From Pseudomonadales bacterium (GTDB lineage: Bacteria > Pseudomonadota > Gammaproteobacteria > Pseudomonadales > Halieaceae), in NCBI GenBank assembly GCA_024234735.1, contig JACKNV010000001.1, positions 62,001-126,000 of the forward strand: a stretch of 64,000 nt of DNA, written 5' to 3'. Below are positions 55,839 through 64,000 of the stretch, in pieces. The translations under genes were made by a program, and so were the position numbers. Below the pieces are notes generated by a model that saw only the letters and a program-made list of their open reading frames with translations, was not told the origin of the DNA and made no database searches. Numbering within the stretch: position 1 is the stretch's first letter; the number at the start of each line of letters is the position of its first letter.

Positions 55839-57665
55839 TTGGATCTGGTATGGATGGCCTTCGGCGCGGGCCTGGTAAGCGCCTGCTCCCTGCCGCTGGG
55901 CGCCGCGACCTCGTTCCTGTGGCGCCTGGAAGGCCGGGTGGTGGCGGCGATGATGGCCTTTGGTGGCGGCGCCCTGTTGGCCGCCCTGACCCTCGACCTG
56001 GTGGCGCCGGCCCTTGCCCAGGGGCATCATTTCACCCTGTTTATCGGCTTTCTCACCGGCGGGGCGCTGTTTATCGGCCTCGATCGCACGGTCAATAACT
56101 TCGGCGGTTTCAGGCGCAAGCTTTCCACCAGCTTGCACCATTCGCGGCGGGAAACCCGGCGGCGCATGCGCCGTATTCTCATCACGCTCGACGATGCCCT
56201 GGATCTCAATGGCCTGTCGCGCGCGGAGATACGCTCGCTGGCCGAGGATATCGAGCCGCGCTATTACTCCACTGGCAGCCAGGTCTACCGGGAGGGGGAT
56301 CCGGCGGATGCCCTGTACGTGGTGGTAAAAGGCAAGATCGCCTTTCGCGAATCCGGCGACAGGCCGAGCGATCCGGCCCTGGAGCGGCAGCTCGGTCCGG
56401 GCGAGGCATTCGGCGCCTACGCGTTGCTCACCGGCTCCACCCACTGCACCACCGCCGTCGCGGTACAGCCCACCATGGGCTGGCGCATTCCCGAGGCCAG
56501 CCTGCGTCGCCTGCTGGGAGAGTCGGCAGCCTTTCGCGAGGCGGTGGGCGACTGGCTGCGCCAGCCACGGGTCAGCCACTATCTGACCACGCAACAGCGT
56601 CTCAGTGACGCCAGTGCGGATGCCTGGTTGCGCGACGCGGCCGCGCTGCTGGCCGGGGAAGGGCGCTTGCCGGATGCGCGCCCGGTGGTGCGCCAGGCCG
56701 ATGCGTTCCGGCGCCTGGCGCCCCATCTGGATCGCCTGCCCTGGCTGGAGGGGCTCACGGCGGAGGAGATCGACTGGCTGGCGCTGCACCTGGTCTACCG
56801 GCGCTACCGCCCGGGCGAGGTCCTGTTCGCCGAGGGCGAGCCCGCCGAGCGCCTGTTTATCCTCGAGGACGGCGGCATTACCCTGGCGGACGCGGCCAAC
56901 CGCATCCTGCCCAGCCGCTATGAGGCGGGCGATGGTATCGGTGTGCGCTCGTTTCTCACCGGTGTGCGACACACCGTGACCGCGCGGGTGCTGCGCGAAT
57001 GCGGCGCCTGGACCCTGCGCCGCGAGGACTTCGAGCGGCTGCTGGATCACTACCCCGATATCTGCGATCGCCTGTGCGCCTACCTGCAGGGGCCGGTACT
57101 GGCCAGCTACCTGCGCCAGCGCTACAACCTCGATGCCGGAACCGTCAGCGACTGGCGCGGCAGTGCCCTGCGCGCGGTAAAGGCGGGGCGCACACCGCCG
57201 GCGCTGCTGGAGAGCGGGGTGGAGTCGACCCGTCCCAGAGGCGCCTCCCTGGCGATCTGGCTGGGTATCCTGCTGGACGGGATTCCCGAGTCGCTGGTGA
57301 TCGGTGCCAGCATGACGTCGACGGGCATCAGTCTGTCGCTGCTGGTGGGGCTGTTCCTGGCCAACTATCCGGAGGCATTGTCCAGTTCCCAGGGTATGCG
57401 CGAGGAGGGCTTCTCCCGGGCGCGGATACTGTCAATGTGGAGCTCCATCATGTTGTTGACAGGGCTCGGCGCCGCCCTGGGAAAAATCCTGGTCGACCTG
57501 GCCAGCCCCCTGTTCCTGGCTCTGCTGGAGGGCCTGGCCGCCGGCGCGATGCTGACCATGATCGCCCAGACCATGCTCCCGGAGGCCTATACCCGAGGTG
57601 GACCCATCGTGGGCCTGTGTACCCTCATGGGGTTTTTCTGCGCCATGTTCACCAAGGTAATCTGA
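55839..57665 (+). CDS. ZIP-like membrane protein with two internal cyclic-nucleotide-binding domains
   Basis: A 608-residue protein of unusual plan. Residues 1-90 hold three hydrophobic segments with ZIP-like character (MMAFGGGALLAALTLDLV). Two cNMP-binding domains follow: about 135-240 (STGSQVYREGDPADALYVVVKGKI) and about 300-420 (YRRYRPGEVLFAEGEPAERLFILEDGGI). Residues 465-608 return to membrane segments with LDGIPESLVIGASM and LANYPEALSSSQGM, matching the HxxxE-type metal-site helices of ZIP transporters. It looks like a ZIP transporter split by a regulatory insert. TTG 55839 is taken as start because GGGGA precedes it; ATG 55854 is possible. Confidence 0.8.
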   Translation: MDLVWMAFGAGLVSACSLPLGAATSFLWRLEGRVVAAMMAFGGGALLAALTLDLVAPALAQGHHFTLFIGFLTGGALFIGLDRTVNNFGGFRRKLSTSLHHSRRETRRRMRRILITLDDALDLNGLSRAEIRSLAEDIEPRYYSTGSQVYREGDPADALYVVVKGKIAFRESGDRPSDPALERQLGPGEAFGAYALLTGSTHCTTAVAVQPTMGWRIPEASLRRLLGESAAFREAVGDWLRQPRVSHYLTTQQRLSDASADAWLRDAAALLAGEGRLPDARPVVRQADAFRRLAPHLDRLPWLEGLTAEEIDWLALHLVYRRYRPGEVLFAEGEPAERLFILEDGGITLADAANRILPSRYEAGDGIGVRSFLTGVRHTVTARVLRECGAWTLRREDFERLLDHYPDICDRLCAYLQGPVLASYLRQRYNLDAGTVSDWRGSALRAVKAGRTPPALLESGVESTRPRGASLAIWLGILLDGIPESLVIGASMTSTGISLSLLVGLFLANYPEALSSSQGMREEGFSRARILSMWSSIMLLTGLGAALGKILVDLASPLFLALLEGLAAGAMLTMIAQTMLPEAYTRGGPIVGLCTLMGFFCAMFTKVI

Positions 57666-57796
57666 AGGCCTTGCGGTCCGCTGGTACTTTTACCGGCCGT
57701 GGTATCGGGTAAACTATGCCGCTGCGCGCGAGCGTGGGCTACACTTGTCGGCGCAGGTGCACAATCCGCATTCATTCTAAAAAGTGAGGTGACTCA

Positions 57797-59779
57797 ATGA
57801 ACTATTTTGTAACCGGCGGCACCGGATTCATCGGCCGATTCATCGTCGAGCGCTTGTTGCAGCGCAGGCAGGCCACCGTTTATCTGCTGGTACGCAAGGA
57901 GTCCAAACACAAGTTCGAGGCGTTGCGCGACTCGCTGGGCGCCGACCCCGCCAGGCTGTTGCCCGTGTGGGGCGATATCACCACCACTGGCCTGATGGCC
58001 AAAACCCAGTTCAGCAAGCTCAAGGGGAAGATCGATCACGTCTATCACCTGGCCGCGGTGTACGACCTGAACATGGACGATGAAACCGGTGACAGGGTCA
58101 ACAACGAGGGCACCCGCAACGTGGTGGAATTCACCAATGCCCTGGGCGGCAAGGTCACCCTGCAGCATATGAGTTCCATCGCCGTCGCCGGCGGCAGTTT
58201 CAGGGGCGTGTTCAAGGAGAACATGTTCGACGAGGGGCAGGATACCTCCCATCCCTATTACCGAACCAAGTTCCAGTCCGAGCGCATTGTGCGCGAGGAG
58301 TGCAAAGTGCCCTGGCGAGTGTACCGCCCCGGTGCCGTGGTCGGTTCCAGCGTCACCGGCGAAATGGACAAGATCGATGGGCCCTATTATCTGTTCCCCA
58401 CCATCAAAGCCATCCGCGATACCGTGCCGAAGTGGCTGCCGCTGCTGGGCGTAGAGGGCGGCAAGATACCCATCGTGCCAGTGGATTACGTGGCCGATGC
58501 CACCGTGGCCATCGCCCACAAACCGGGCCTGGACGGCAAGGCCTTCCAGTTGCTGCAAGCCCCGCAGGACAGCACCGGACGCATCATGGAGATCATGTTC
58601 GACGCCGCCCATGGCCCGGGCTTCGCCGCCCAGTTCGAACTGCCGGCCATGCCCAGGCTGGTTCGACGGGGGCTGCGGGAAACCGCCAAGCTGCTGCCCC
58701 TGAAAGTAGCCGCCAGGCAAATGACCAGGGCCACCGGTATTCCGGCCGCGGCCCTGGGCTATCTCACCAGCCAGGTGTCCTTCGACGACCGCCAGGCCCG
58801 CGCGGCCCTGAAGGGCACGGGCATAAAGTGTCCCAAGCTGCAGGACTACGCGCCGGCCCTGTGGAGTTACTGGGAGTCCCATATGGACTTCCCCAAAGCG
58901 CATCGCGGCGGCAAGAAAAAGCTCGCCGGCAAGGTGGTCATGGTCACCGGCGCCTCCAGCGGTATCGGCCTGGAGTCGGCCCGCAAGTTCGCCGCCAGCG
59001 ACGCCACCGTGATCCTGGTGGCGCGCACCCTGTCGAAGCTGGAAGAGCAGGTCGACATCATCCGCAAGCACGGTGGCGAGGCCCATGCCTATCCCTGTGA
59101 CCTCAGTGAGTTGGAGGATATCGACCGGCTTGCCAACCAGGTGCTCGAGGATTTTGGCCGGGTGGATATCCTGGTGAACAACGCCGGGCGCTCCATTCGC
59201 CGCGCGGTGATGGAATCCCTGGACCGCTTCCACGACTACGAGCGCACCATGCAGCTGAATTATTTCGGCTGCGTGCGGCTGATCAATGCCCTGTTGCCCT
59301 CCATGGTGCACAACAAGTCCGGGCACATCATCAATATCTCCAGTATCGGCTGCCTGGTGAATGCGCCGCGTTTCGCCGCCTACGTCGCCAGCAAGTCGGC
59401 GCTGGACGCGTTTTCCCGCAGCCTGTCCTCAGAGGTGAAGCAGGACAACGTGGAGGTCTCCACCATCTATATGCCACTGGTGCGCACCCCGATGATCGCG
59501 CCCACCAAGATCTACGACTACGCACCCACCTGGTCAGTGGACAAGGCCTCGGAACTGGTGATCGACGCGGCAGTGCACCGGACCAAGCGGATCAAGACTT
59601 TCCTCGGCCAGACGGCGGAGATGAGTTACGCCGTGGCTCCCAAGCTGAACGACAGCCTGCTGGCGCGTAGTTTCCAGTTGTTCCCGTCTTCTGCCAAGGC
59701 GCGCGGCAAGGGCACGGAGGAGGCTCCCAGCGGCGAAACCATGGCACTGGCCTACCTGCTGCGCGGCGCGCACCTGTAG
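57797..59779 (+). CDS. Two-domain fatty acyl-CoA/fatty aldehyde reductase (FAR, Marinobacter type)
   Basis: A 660-residue fusion. The N-terminal extended-SDR domain (about 1-370) has FVTGGTGFIGRFIVERLL and an active-site region HPYYRTKFQSERIV; this is the acyl-CoA-binding reductase part. The C-terminal classical SDR (about 375-660) has MVTGASSGIGLESARKFAASDA, NNAGRSIRR and the catalytic YVASKSALDAF. Length and order match the Marinobacter enzyme that reduces fatty acyl-CoA to fatty alcohol with NADPH. The product would feed the WS/DGAT encoded at 38 kb. GAGGTG precedes the ATG. Confidence 0.9.
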   Translation: MNYFVTGGTGFIGRFIVERLLQRRQATVYLLVRKESKHKFEALRDSLGADPARLLPVWGDITTTGLMAKTQFSKLKGKIDHVYHLAAVYDLNMDDETGDRVNNEGTRNVVEFTNALGGKVTLQHMSSIAVAGGSFRGVFKENMFDEGQDTSHPYYRTKFQSERIVREECKVPWRVYRPGAVVGSSVTGEMDKIDGPYYLFPTIKAIRDTVPKWLPLLGVEGGKIPIVPVDYVADATVAIAHKPGLDGKAFQLLQAPQDSTGRIMEIMFDAAHGPGFAAQFELPAMPRLVRRGLRETAKLLPLKVAARQMTRATGIPAAALGYLTSQVSFDDRQARAALKGTGIKCPKLQDYAPALWSYWESHMDFPKAHRGGKKKLAGKVVMVTGASSGIGLESARKFAASDATVILVARTLSKLEEQVDIIRKHGGEAHAYPCDLSELEDIDRLANQVLEDFGRVDILVNNAGRSIRRAVMESLDRFHDYERTMQLNYFGCVRLINALLPSMVHNKSGHIINISSIGCLVNAPRFAAYVASKSALDAFSRSLSSEVKQDNVEVSTIYMPLVRTPMIAPTKIYDYAPTWSVDKASELVIDAAVHRTKRIKTFLGQTAEMSYAVAPKLNDSLLARSFQLFPSSAKARGKGTEEAPSGETMALAYLLRGAHL

Positions 59780-59827
59780 GCAAGCCCCCCGTGGCCGAAC
59801 TGGATTCGGCCTTACAGTCCTTCCCTG

Positions 59828-59847
59828 GGGCGGATATTAATCCGCCC
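59828..59847 (+). terminator. Hairpin downstream of the fatty acyl reductase gene
   Basis: A perfect 8-bp stem (GGGCGGAT with ATCCGCCC) closes a 4-base loop 50 bases after the stop codon. No T-tract follows directly, so it may be a terminator or an mRNA 3' stabiliser. Confidence 0.4.
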
Positions 59848-59923
59848 GGCTCCCTGTTTAAATCGGCGCCGATGCAGTAAGATGCCCCTCCCGCCGGATG
59901 CCCACCCCCGGCGGTGCGCCTGA

Positions 59924-59952
59924 TTGCCAACCAAACTGTTTGCCAACCAAAC
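59924..59952 (+). repeat. Tandem 13-bp direct repeat in the DEAD-box helicase leader
   Basis: TTGCCAACCAAAC occurs at 59924-59936 and again at 59940-59952, separated by TGT, ending 13 bases before the helicase start codon and just ahead of its ribosome-binding site. Confidence 0.9.
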
Positions 59953-59965
59953 CAAGAGAAGTGAC

Positions 59966-61291
59966 ATGACATTTGAAGAGCTCGGCCTGGCCGCGCCCCT
60001 GCTGCGTGCTGTAGCGGAAAAAGGCTACAGCCAGCCATCCCCCATCCAGGTAGAGGCCATACCCGCGGTCCTCACCGGCCGCGACGTCATGGCGGCGGCG
60101 CAGACCGGCACCGGCAAGACAGCCGGTTTCGTGCTGCCCATCCTGCAGCGCCTGGAAGCCGCCGGCACGGTGCACCCCCATCGCATCCGGGCGCTTATCA
60201 TTACCCCTACCCGCGAACTCGCCGCCCAGGTGGGGGAGAGCGTCGACACCTATGGCCGTCACCTGCCGCTGCGCTCGGCAGTGGTGTTCGGCGGGGTAAA
60301 GATCAATCCGCAGATTGCCACGCTGCGCAAGGGGGTCGATATTCTGATCGCCACTCCGGGACGGTTGCTGGACCTGTACCAGCAGGGCGAGATCAATTTC
60401 GACGGAATCGAGGTGCTGGTGCTGGATGAAGCCGATCGCATGCTGGACATGGGTTTTATCCACGATATTCGCCGCATCCTCAAGTTGTTGCCCCCACAGC
60501 GCCAGAACCTGTTGTTCTCCGCCACCTTTGCCCCCGAGATCAGGGAACTTGCCAGGGGTATCATGCAACAGCCGGTGGAGGTGGAAGTATCGCCACCCAA
60601 TGCCACCGCCGACCGGGTGGAGCAGTGGGTATACCCGGTGGACAAGAAACAGAAACCGGCGCTGCTGCGCGAGCTGATCAACGACCGCGACTGGCAACAG
60701 GTGCTGGTTTTTTCGCGTACCAAGCACGGTGCCAACAAGCTGGCCCAGTACCTGGAAAAAGCCGGCATCGACGCCGCGGCCATTCACGGCAACAAGAGCC
60801 AGGGCGCCCGCACCCGGGCACTGGCGGGTTTCAAGGCGGGCAGGATACGGGTGCTGGTTGCCACCGACATCGCCGCCCGCGGCCTGGATATCGCCCAGTT
60901 GCCCCAGGTAGTCAACGTCGACCTGCCCAATGTGCCCGAGGATTACGTACACCGCATAGGCCGCACCGGCCGGGCGGGTGCCGCCGGTCTGGCCTATTCC
61001 CTGGTCAGCGCTGACGAAATCAAGCAGTTGAACGCAATCGAACAGCTGATACAGCGGCACCTTACCCGCGAGTATGTGTCAGGTTTCGAGCCGGACCATG
61101 AGCTGCCTCCCAGTGCTCCCCTGCGCAAGCCTCGCCAGGAGCGGGGCTCGGGCCCATCGTCCCGGCCGGCGGGTGGCGGCAAGCACACCGCCCGTGGGCG
61201 CGGCAGCGAGGGGCACGCCCGCCCGGGGCGGCGCAGGCGGCGTCCCGGCAATCGCGATCGCCAGGCCCAGGGGGCCGGCAACGCGGGCTGA
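59966..61291 (+). CDS. rhlE: DEAD-box RNA helicase, RhlE-like
   Basis: A 441-residue DEAD-box helicase. The Q motif is YSQPSPIQ, Walker A AQTGTGKT near residues 45-52, then [23 protein letters not shown] and the motif [12 protein letters not shown]. After about residue 370 comes an Arg/Gly/Pro-rich, basic tail typical of RhlE-group helicases, likely RNA-binding. The ATG at 59966 fits the family start MTFEELGL. A tandem direct repeat lies in the leader. The gene converges on the acyl-CoA synthetase gene. Confidence 0.92.
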   Translation: MTFEELGLAAPLLRAVAEKGYSQPSPIQVEAIPAVLTGRDVMAAAQTGTGKTAGFVLPILQRLEAAGTVHPHRIRALIITPTRELAAQVGESVDTYGRHLPLRSAVVFGGVKINPQIATLRKGVDILIATPGRLLDLYQQGEINFDGIEVLVLDEADRMLDMGFIHDIRRILKLLPPQRQNLLFSATFAPEIRELARGIMQQPVEVEVSPPNATADRVEQWVYPVDKKQKPALLRELINDRDWQQVLVFSRTKHGANKLAQYLEKAGIDAAAIHGNKSQGARTRALAGFKAGRIRVLVATDIAARGLDIAQLPQVVNVDLPNVPEDYVHRIGRTGRAGAAGLAYSLVSADEIKQLNAIEQLIQRHLTREYVSGFEPDHELPPSAPLRKPRQERGSGPSSRPAGGGKHTARGRGSEGHARPGRRRRRPGNRDRQAQGAGNAG

Positions 61292-61297
61292 GGGCCG

Positions 61298-63106
61298 TCA
61301 GTAACCGCCTTCTCCGGCGCGCAACTCGTCGGCAAAAGCCCGGTCCAGCGGCACGTACCTGTCGGCCCCCGGTTTCATCACGTATAGCGCATCGTCCACC
61401 TGGTCCAGGTCGTAGGCCTGTTTGCGCAACTCGCCTTTCACCAGCTTGAAGGTACCGGTGGTGTCCAGCTCGCGCTGGATGCGCAGGAATACCGGGCGGG
61501 CGTAGCCAGGCAGGAACTTGTTGACATGCGCGGAGAAGCTGTCGAGGTCCAGGTCCGCCACGCCGTCCGCCAGTGCCAGCGCGGCCATGCCGGCGCGGCC
61601 GTCTGCGCGGGGGATTTCTACCCCGTAAACATTGCAAAACCGGATCTGGGGATGACTGTTGATGATTTCCCCGACCTCGTTGGTCGACACGTTCTCGGAT
61701 TTCCAGCGAAAGGTGTCGCCCACCCGGTCGACGAACTGGTAGTGGGGAATGCCCATGGCAAAACCCACGTCGATGGTCCTCATCAAATCGCCGGTATTGA
61801 ACCAGGCATCGCCCTGCTTGAACACATTGCGCAGGATTTTCTTCTCGGTCGCCTCCTTGCTGGTATAGCCCTCGAACTGCGTCTGCGGGGTGATCTTGCC
61901 CAGCAGCAGGCCGGGCTCGCCACTCGCCACCTTGACACAGTGGCCGCTCGCGTCGCGCAGGATCTCGTCGCGGTCCACATCGTACTGGACCAAGGCCACC
62001 GGCAGGGTGGTGGCGCCCACGGTACAGTCCTTGTTCAGCAGGTTGAGGAAGCCCACGTTGCCCTCACTGGAGCCATAGAATTCCGATACCCGGGAGATGC
62101 CGAAGCGCTCCTTGAATTGCAGCCAGATGTCGGGGCGCAGGCCGTTCCCCATCATGGTGGCCAGTGGATTCCTGAAGTCGTCAGGCTGTTCAGGGGTATG
62201 CAGCAGGTAACGACACAGTTCGCCGATGTAGATGAAACAGGTCACCCCGTGGGCGCGCACCTCGGGCAGGAAGTTGCTGGCCGAGAACTTGCGGCGGATG
62301 AACATGGTGGCGCCGGTGCAGAAGGCCGCGCCGACCCCCAGGAACATTCCGGTGCCGTGGTACAGCGGCAGGCACAGGTAGATGCAGTCATTGACGTCGC
62401 AGCGCAGCCCGGCCTGGTAGGACAGGGCCGCGGTCATCAGGTAGCGGCGGTTGGACAACACCGCGGCCTTTGGCAGGCCGGTGGTGCCGGAGGTGAAAAT
62501 GTACATGGCGGTGTCGCCCAGGGTGACCTCGCCGGTCTGTGGCGGGTTGGCGCTGTCTTCCCGCGCCGCCAGCTCGTCCAGGTCCACGGCCCATTCGGGG
62601 CAGCGCTCGGTGCCGCTGTCGGCCACGAACAGGTACTGCTCGATGCCGGCAAGCGCCGCTTCCTGGCGCACGTCGGCCATGGCCTGCAGCCGTTCCTCGC
62701 CGCACACACACATGCGCGAGCCGGTTATCTCGATGCAGTGCGCCAGGGGGTGGCCGCTGAGGTTGGTATTGAGCAGGGCAACGGTGACGCCCAGCTTGTT
62801 GAGGGCGACAATCATGACGATGAATGCACTGCGGTTTTCCATCATCAGGCTTACCGTGTCGCCGCGGCGCAGGCCCAGCTGGCGGAAACTGGCGGCATAG
62901 CGGTTGGCCCGCGCGTTGAGTTCGCGCCAGCTTATGCGGTCGTCTTCGAAGATAATGGCGGTGCGCTCGGGGTAGCGCTCGGCGGTTGCTTCCACCCGTG
63001 CGGCAAAGCAGTCGCGGGTGGCCGGGGAGCGTGGCTTGACTTCCTTGGCCAGTTTCAGCATCTGCGGCAATTCCGCCAGGGTCCTGGCTACCTTTCCCAC
63101 TCGCAT
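61298..63106 (-). CDS. FATP/VLACS-type long-chain acyl-CoA synthetase
   Basis: A 602-residue AMP-forming acyl-CoA synthetase of the fatty-acid transport protein (SLC27-like) branch. The AMP-binding motif is YIFTSGTTGLPKAAVLSNRR near residues 200-220, then YLCLPLYHGTGMFLG, EFYGSSEGNVGF and FQFVDRVGDTFRWKSENVST-like block YQFVDRVGDTFRWKSENVS. The catalytic Lys is in TGTFKLVKGELRKQ. It would activate fatty acids for the reductase and acyltransferases. AGGAGAT precedes the ATG. It follows the partial acyltransferase gene by 41 bases on the same strand. Confidence 0.93.
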   Translation of the reverse strand: MRVGKVARTLAELPQMLKLAKEVKPRSPATRDCFAARVEATAERYPERTAIIFEDDRISWRELNARANRYAASFRQLGLRRGDTVSLMMENRSAFIVMIVALNKLGVTVALLNTNLSGHPLAHCIEITGSRMCVCGEERLQAMADVRQEAALAGIEQYLFVADSGTERCPEWAVDLDELAAREDSANPPQTGEVTLGDTAMYIFTSGTTGLPKAAVLSNRRYLMTAALSYQAGLRCDVNDCIYLCLPLYHGTGMFLGVGAAFCTGATMFIRRKFSASNFLPEVRAHGVTCFIYIGELCRYLLHTPEQPDDFRNPLATMMGNGLRPDIWLQFKERFGISRVSEFYGSSEGNVGFLNLLNKDCTVGATTLPVALVQYDVDRDEILRDASGHCVKVASGEPGLLLGKITPQTQFEGYTSKEATEKKILRNVFKQGDAWFNTGDLMRTIDVGFAMGIPHYQFVDRVGDTFRWKSENVSTNEVGEIINSHPQIRFCNVYGVEIPRADGRAGMAALALADGVADLDLDSFSAHVNKFLPGYARPVFLRIQRELDTTGTFKLVKGELRKQAYDLDQVDDALYVMKPGADRYVPLDRAFADELRAGEGGY

Positions 63107-63147
63107 AAAGATCTCCTGTAATTGATATTGGTTGAGAGCGCTTGCGC

Positions 63148-64000
63148 CTACGGCCCGAGCAGATTGGCGATCTTACCCGAGGACAACTGGGCGAACCAGG
63201 CGGCATCGTATGAGCGTTGCAGCAGGTTGATCGCGGACAGCGCTTTTACCACGCGAGCGGCGAAGGCCTCCCGTGCGGGGCGCGGGTCGCCCCCGGGCTG
63301 CAGCAGTTGCAGGTGGTCTGCCAGGCGCAGACCGGTGGCGAACATGTCCTGGGAAACCGACGACTCGCAGGTGATGGTACGGCGCAACAGCATTTGTTCA
63401 CCCTGGGCCATCAGGCGGACCACGAATCGCTTGCGATCGACCACAGGCGCTGTTTCCCGGTCCAGCAAGGTGGCGGCGATCACCAGGTAGGACTCGGTGA
63501 TGGAGCGCAGGATGGCATGCCCGAAGCGTGGCGGTTTTTCCCGCAGCAGGGTCTGCAGGGAGCGCTCGCCGTCGGCCCAGCCCGGGTAGCGTTGCTGCGC
63601 TGCTTCCCTGACGTCCTGCAGGAACGCCGCGGTGGGTTTGTAGAAAAACTCGAACTTGAACAGGTCGCGCAGATCCAGCACCTGGCGCTCCAGCTGCGCC
63701 GGCCCGGGTGCGTCGATATCCAGGGCACAGCAGGCCAGCCCGATTTCGGCGAGCGCCGCCTCCAGGAAAAAGTGGGTGATGGTGTTGCGATAGTAGGCGG
63801 CCGCCAGGCGCTTTTCCCGCGGTATGTAGTACACCGGCTCACTGGCCCTGTCGAAACCGCGCACCAGGCCCGAACCCTGCAGCGCCAGCACAGCGGCGCT
63901 GACCTGCTCCTCGCTTTCCAGGCTGAAACCGGAGGCGGCGGGCAACTTGCGCTGGCGGACGTCACCGGCGATATCGGTGGCCTGGCGGTAGATCTCGTTG
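63148..64000 (-). CDS. plsB: Glycerol-3-phosphate acyltransferase (C-terminal part; 5' end outside the window)
   Basis: The open frame runs into the right edge; the 283 or so residues seen correspond to the C-terminal region of PlsB-type enzymes. Diagnostic is LAAAYYRNTITHFFLEAALAEI, like the YYRNNxxHxF block of glycerol-3-phosphate 1-O-acyltransferases. The catalytic HxxxxD and other acyltransferase motifs must lie outside the window, so the call rests on the C-terminal block and context. It would make lysophosphatidate for phospholipid and triacylglycerol, and is followed by the acyl-CoA synthetase gene. Confidence 0.8.
   Translation of the reverse strand, partial: NEIYRQATDIAGDVRQRKLPAASGFSLESEEQVSAAVLALQGSGLVRGFDRASEPVYYIPREKRLAAAYYRNTITHFFLEAALAEIGLACCALDIDAPGPAQLERQVLDLRDLFKFEFFYKPTAAFLQDVREAAQQRYPGWADGERSLQTLLREKPPRFGHAILRSITESYLVIAATLLDRETAPVVDRKRFVVRLMAQGEQMLLRRTITCESSVSQDMFATGLRLADHLQLLQPGGDPRPAREAFAARVVKALSAINLLQRSYDAAWFAQLSSGKIANLLGP

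Overview
The window looks like chromosome from a GC-rich marine gammaproteobacterium. The gene order mlaA - rssB - rssC - tal - dusA is the Pseudomonas order as I remember it. The wax-ester genes (WS/DGAT, fatty acyl reductase), NhaD and the general style suggest a Marinobacter-, Halieaceae- or Cellvibrionales-like heterotroph. The taxon is inference; no 16S rRNA gene is present.

Layout. 1-1.6 kb: a CpxAR-type two-component system divergent from a Spy/CpxP-like periplasmic protein, with a CpxR-box-like site between them. 1.65-8.5 kb (minus strand): M16C peptidase, glutamine cyclotransferase, MnmC and a secreted coiled-coil protein. 8.7-13 kb: an unknown protein and the HrpA helicase. 13.1-15.1 kb: an hvfABC operon, encoding a Cys-rich RiPP precursor with EG[S/K]CG repeats, an MNIO (DUF692) maturase and a DUF2063 partner; this is a predicted copper-binding peptide system. 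15.2-20.2 kb: MlaA, an RssB/RssC partner-switching pair, a TerB-like protein, transaldolase and DusA. 20.3-22.6 kb: a membrane-anchored linalool dehydratase/isomerase-like enzyme with a small membrane partner. 22.7-29.7 kb: DUF202, an SDR, a lipoprotein, cysteine synthase, TruC, GltX, a double-thioredoxin-fold protein and DUF4345.

29.9-33.7 kb is the accessory zone. It has tRNA-Ala(GGC) with a clean sigma-70 promoter and a terminator, then an AT-richer run of small same-strand ORFs separated by attC-like sites. No integron integrase is visible, so it resembles a CALIN or the distal end of an integron. One attC is split by an intact IS3-family element with a 3-bp target duplication. The zone ends in an N-terminally truncated methyltransferase.

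33.8-46 kb: a MOSC / 3-hydroxyisobutyrate-dehydrogenase-like / MDR reductase operon, NhaD, WS/DGAT, an M1 aminopeptidase lipoprotein and three outer-membrane proteins. 46-53.5 kb: an AraC regulator divergent from a tandemly duplicated DUF1254/DUF1214 lipoprotein and a PafA-like phosphatase, then a class A acid phosphatase and a glycine-zipper lipoprotein. 53.7-57.7 kb: glutamate decarboxylase, a membrane protein and a ZIP-like transporter interrupted by two cyclic-nucleotide-binding domains. 57.8-64 kb: a two-domain fatty acyl reductase, a DEAD-box helicase, a FATP-type acyl-CoA synthetase and the C-terminal part of a glycerol-3-phosphate acyltransferase. With the WS/DGAT, the last set forms a plausible route from fatty acid to wax ester or triacylglycerol.
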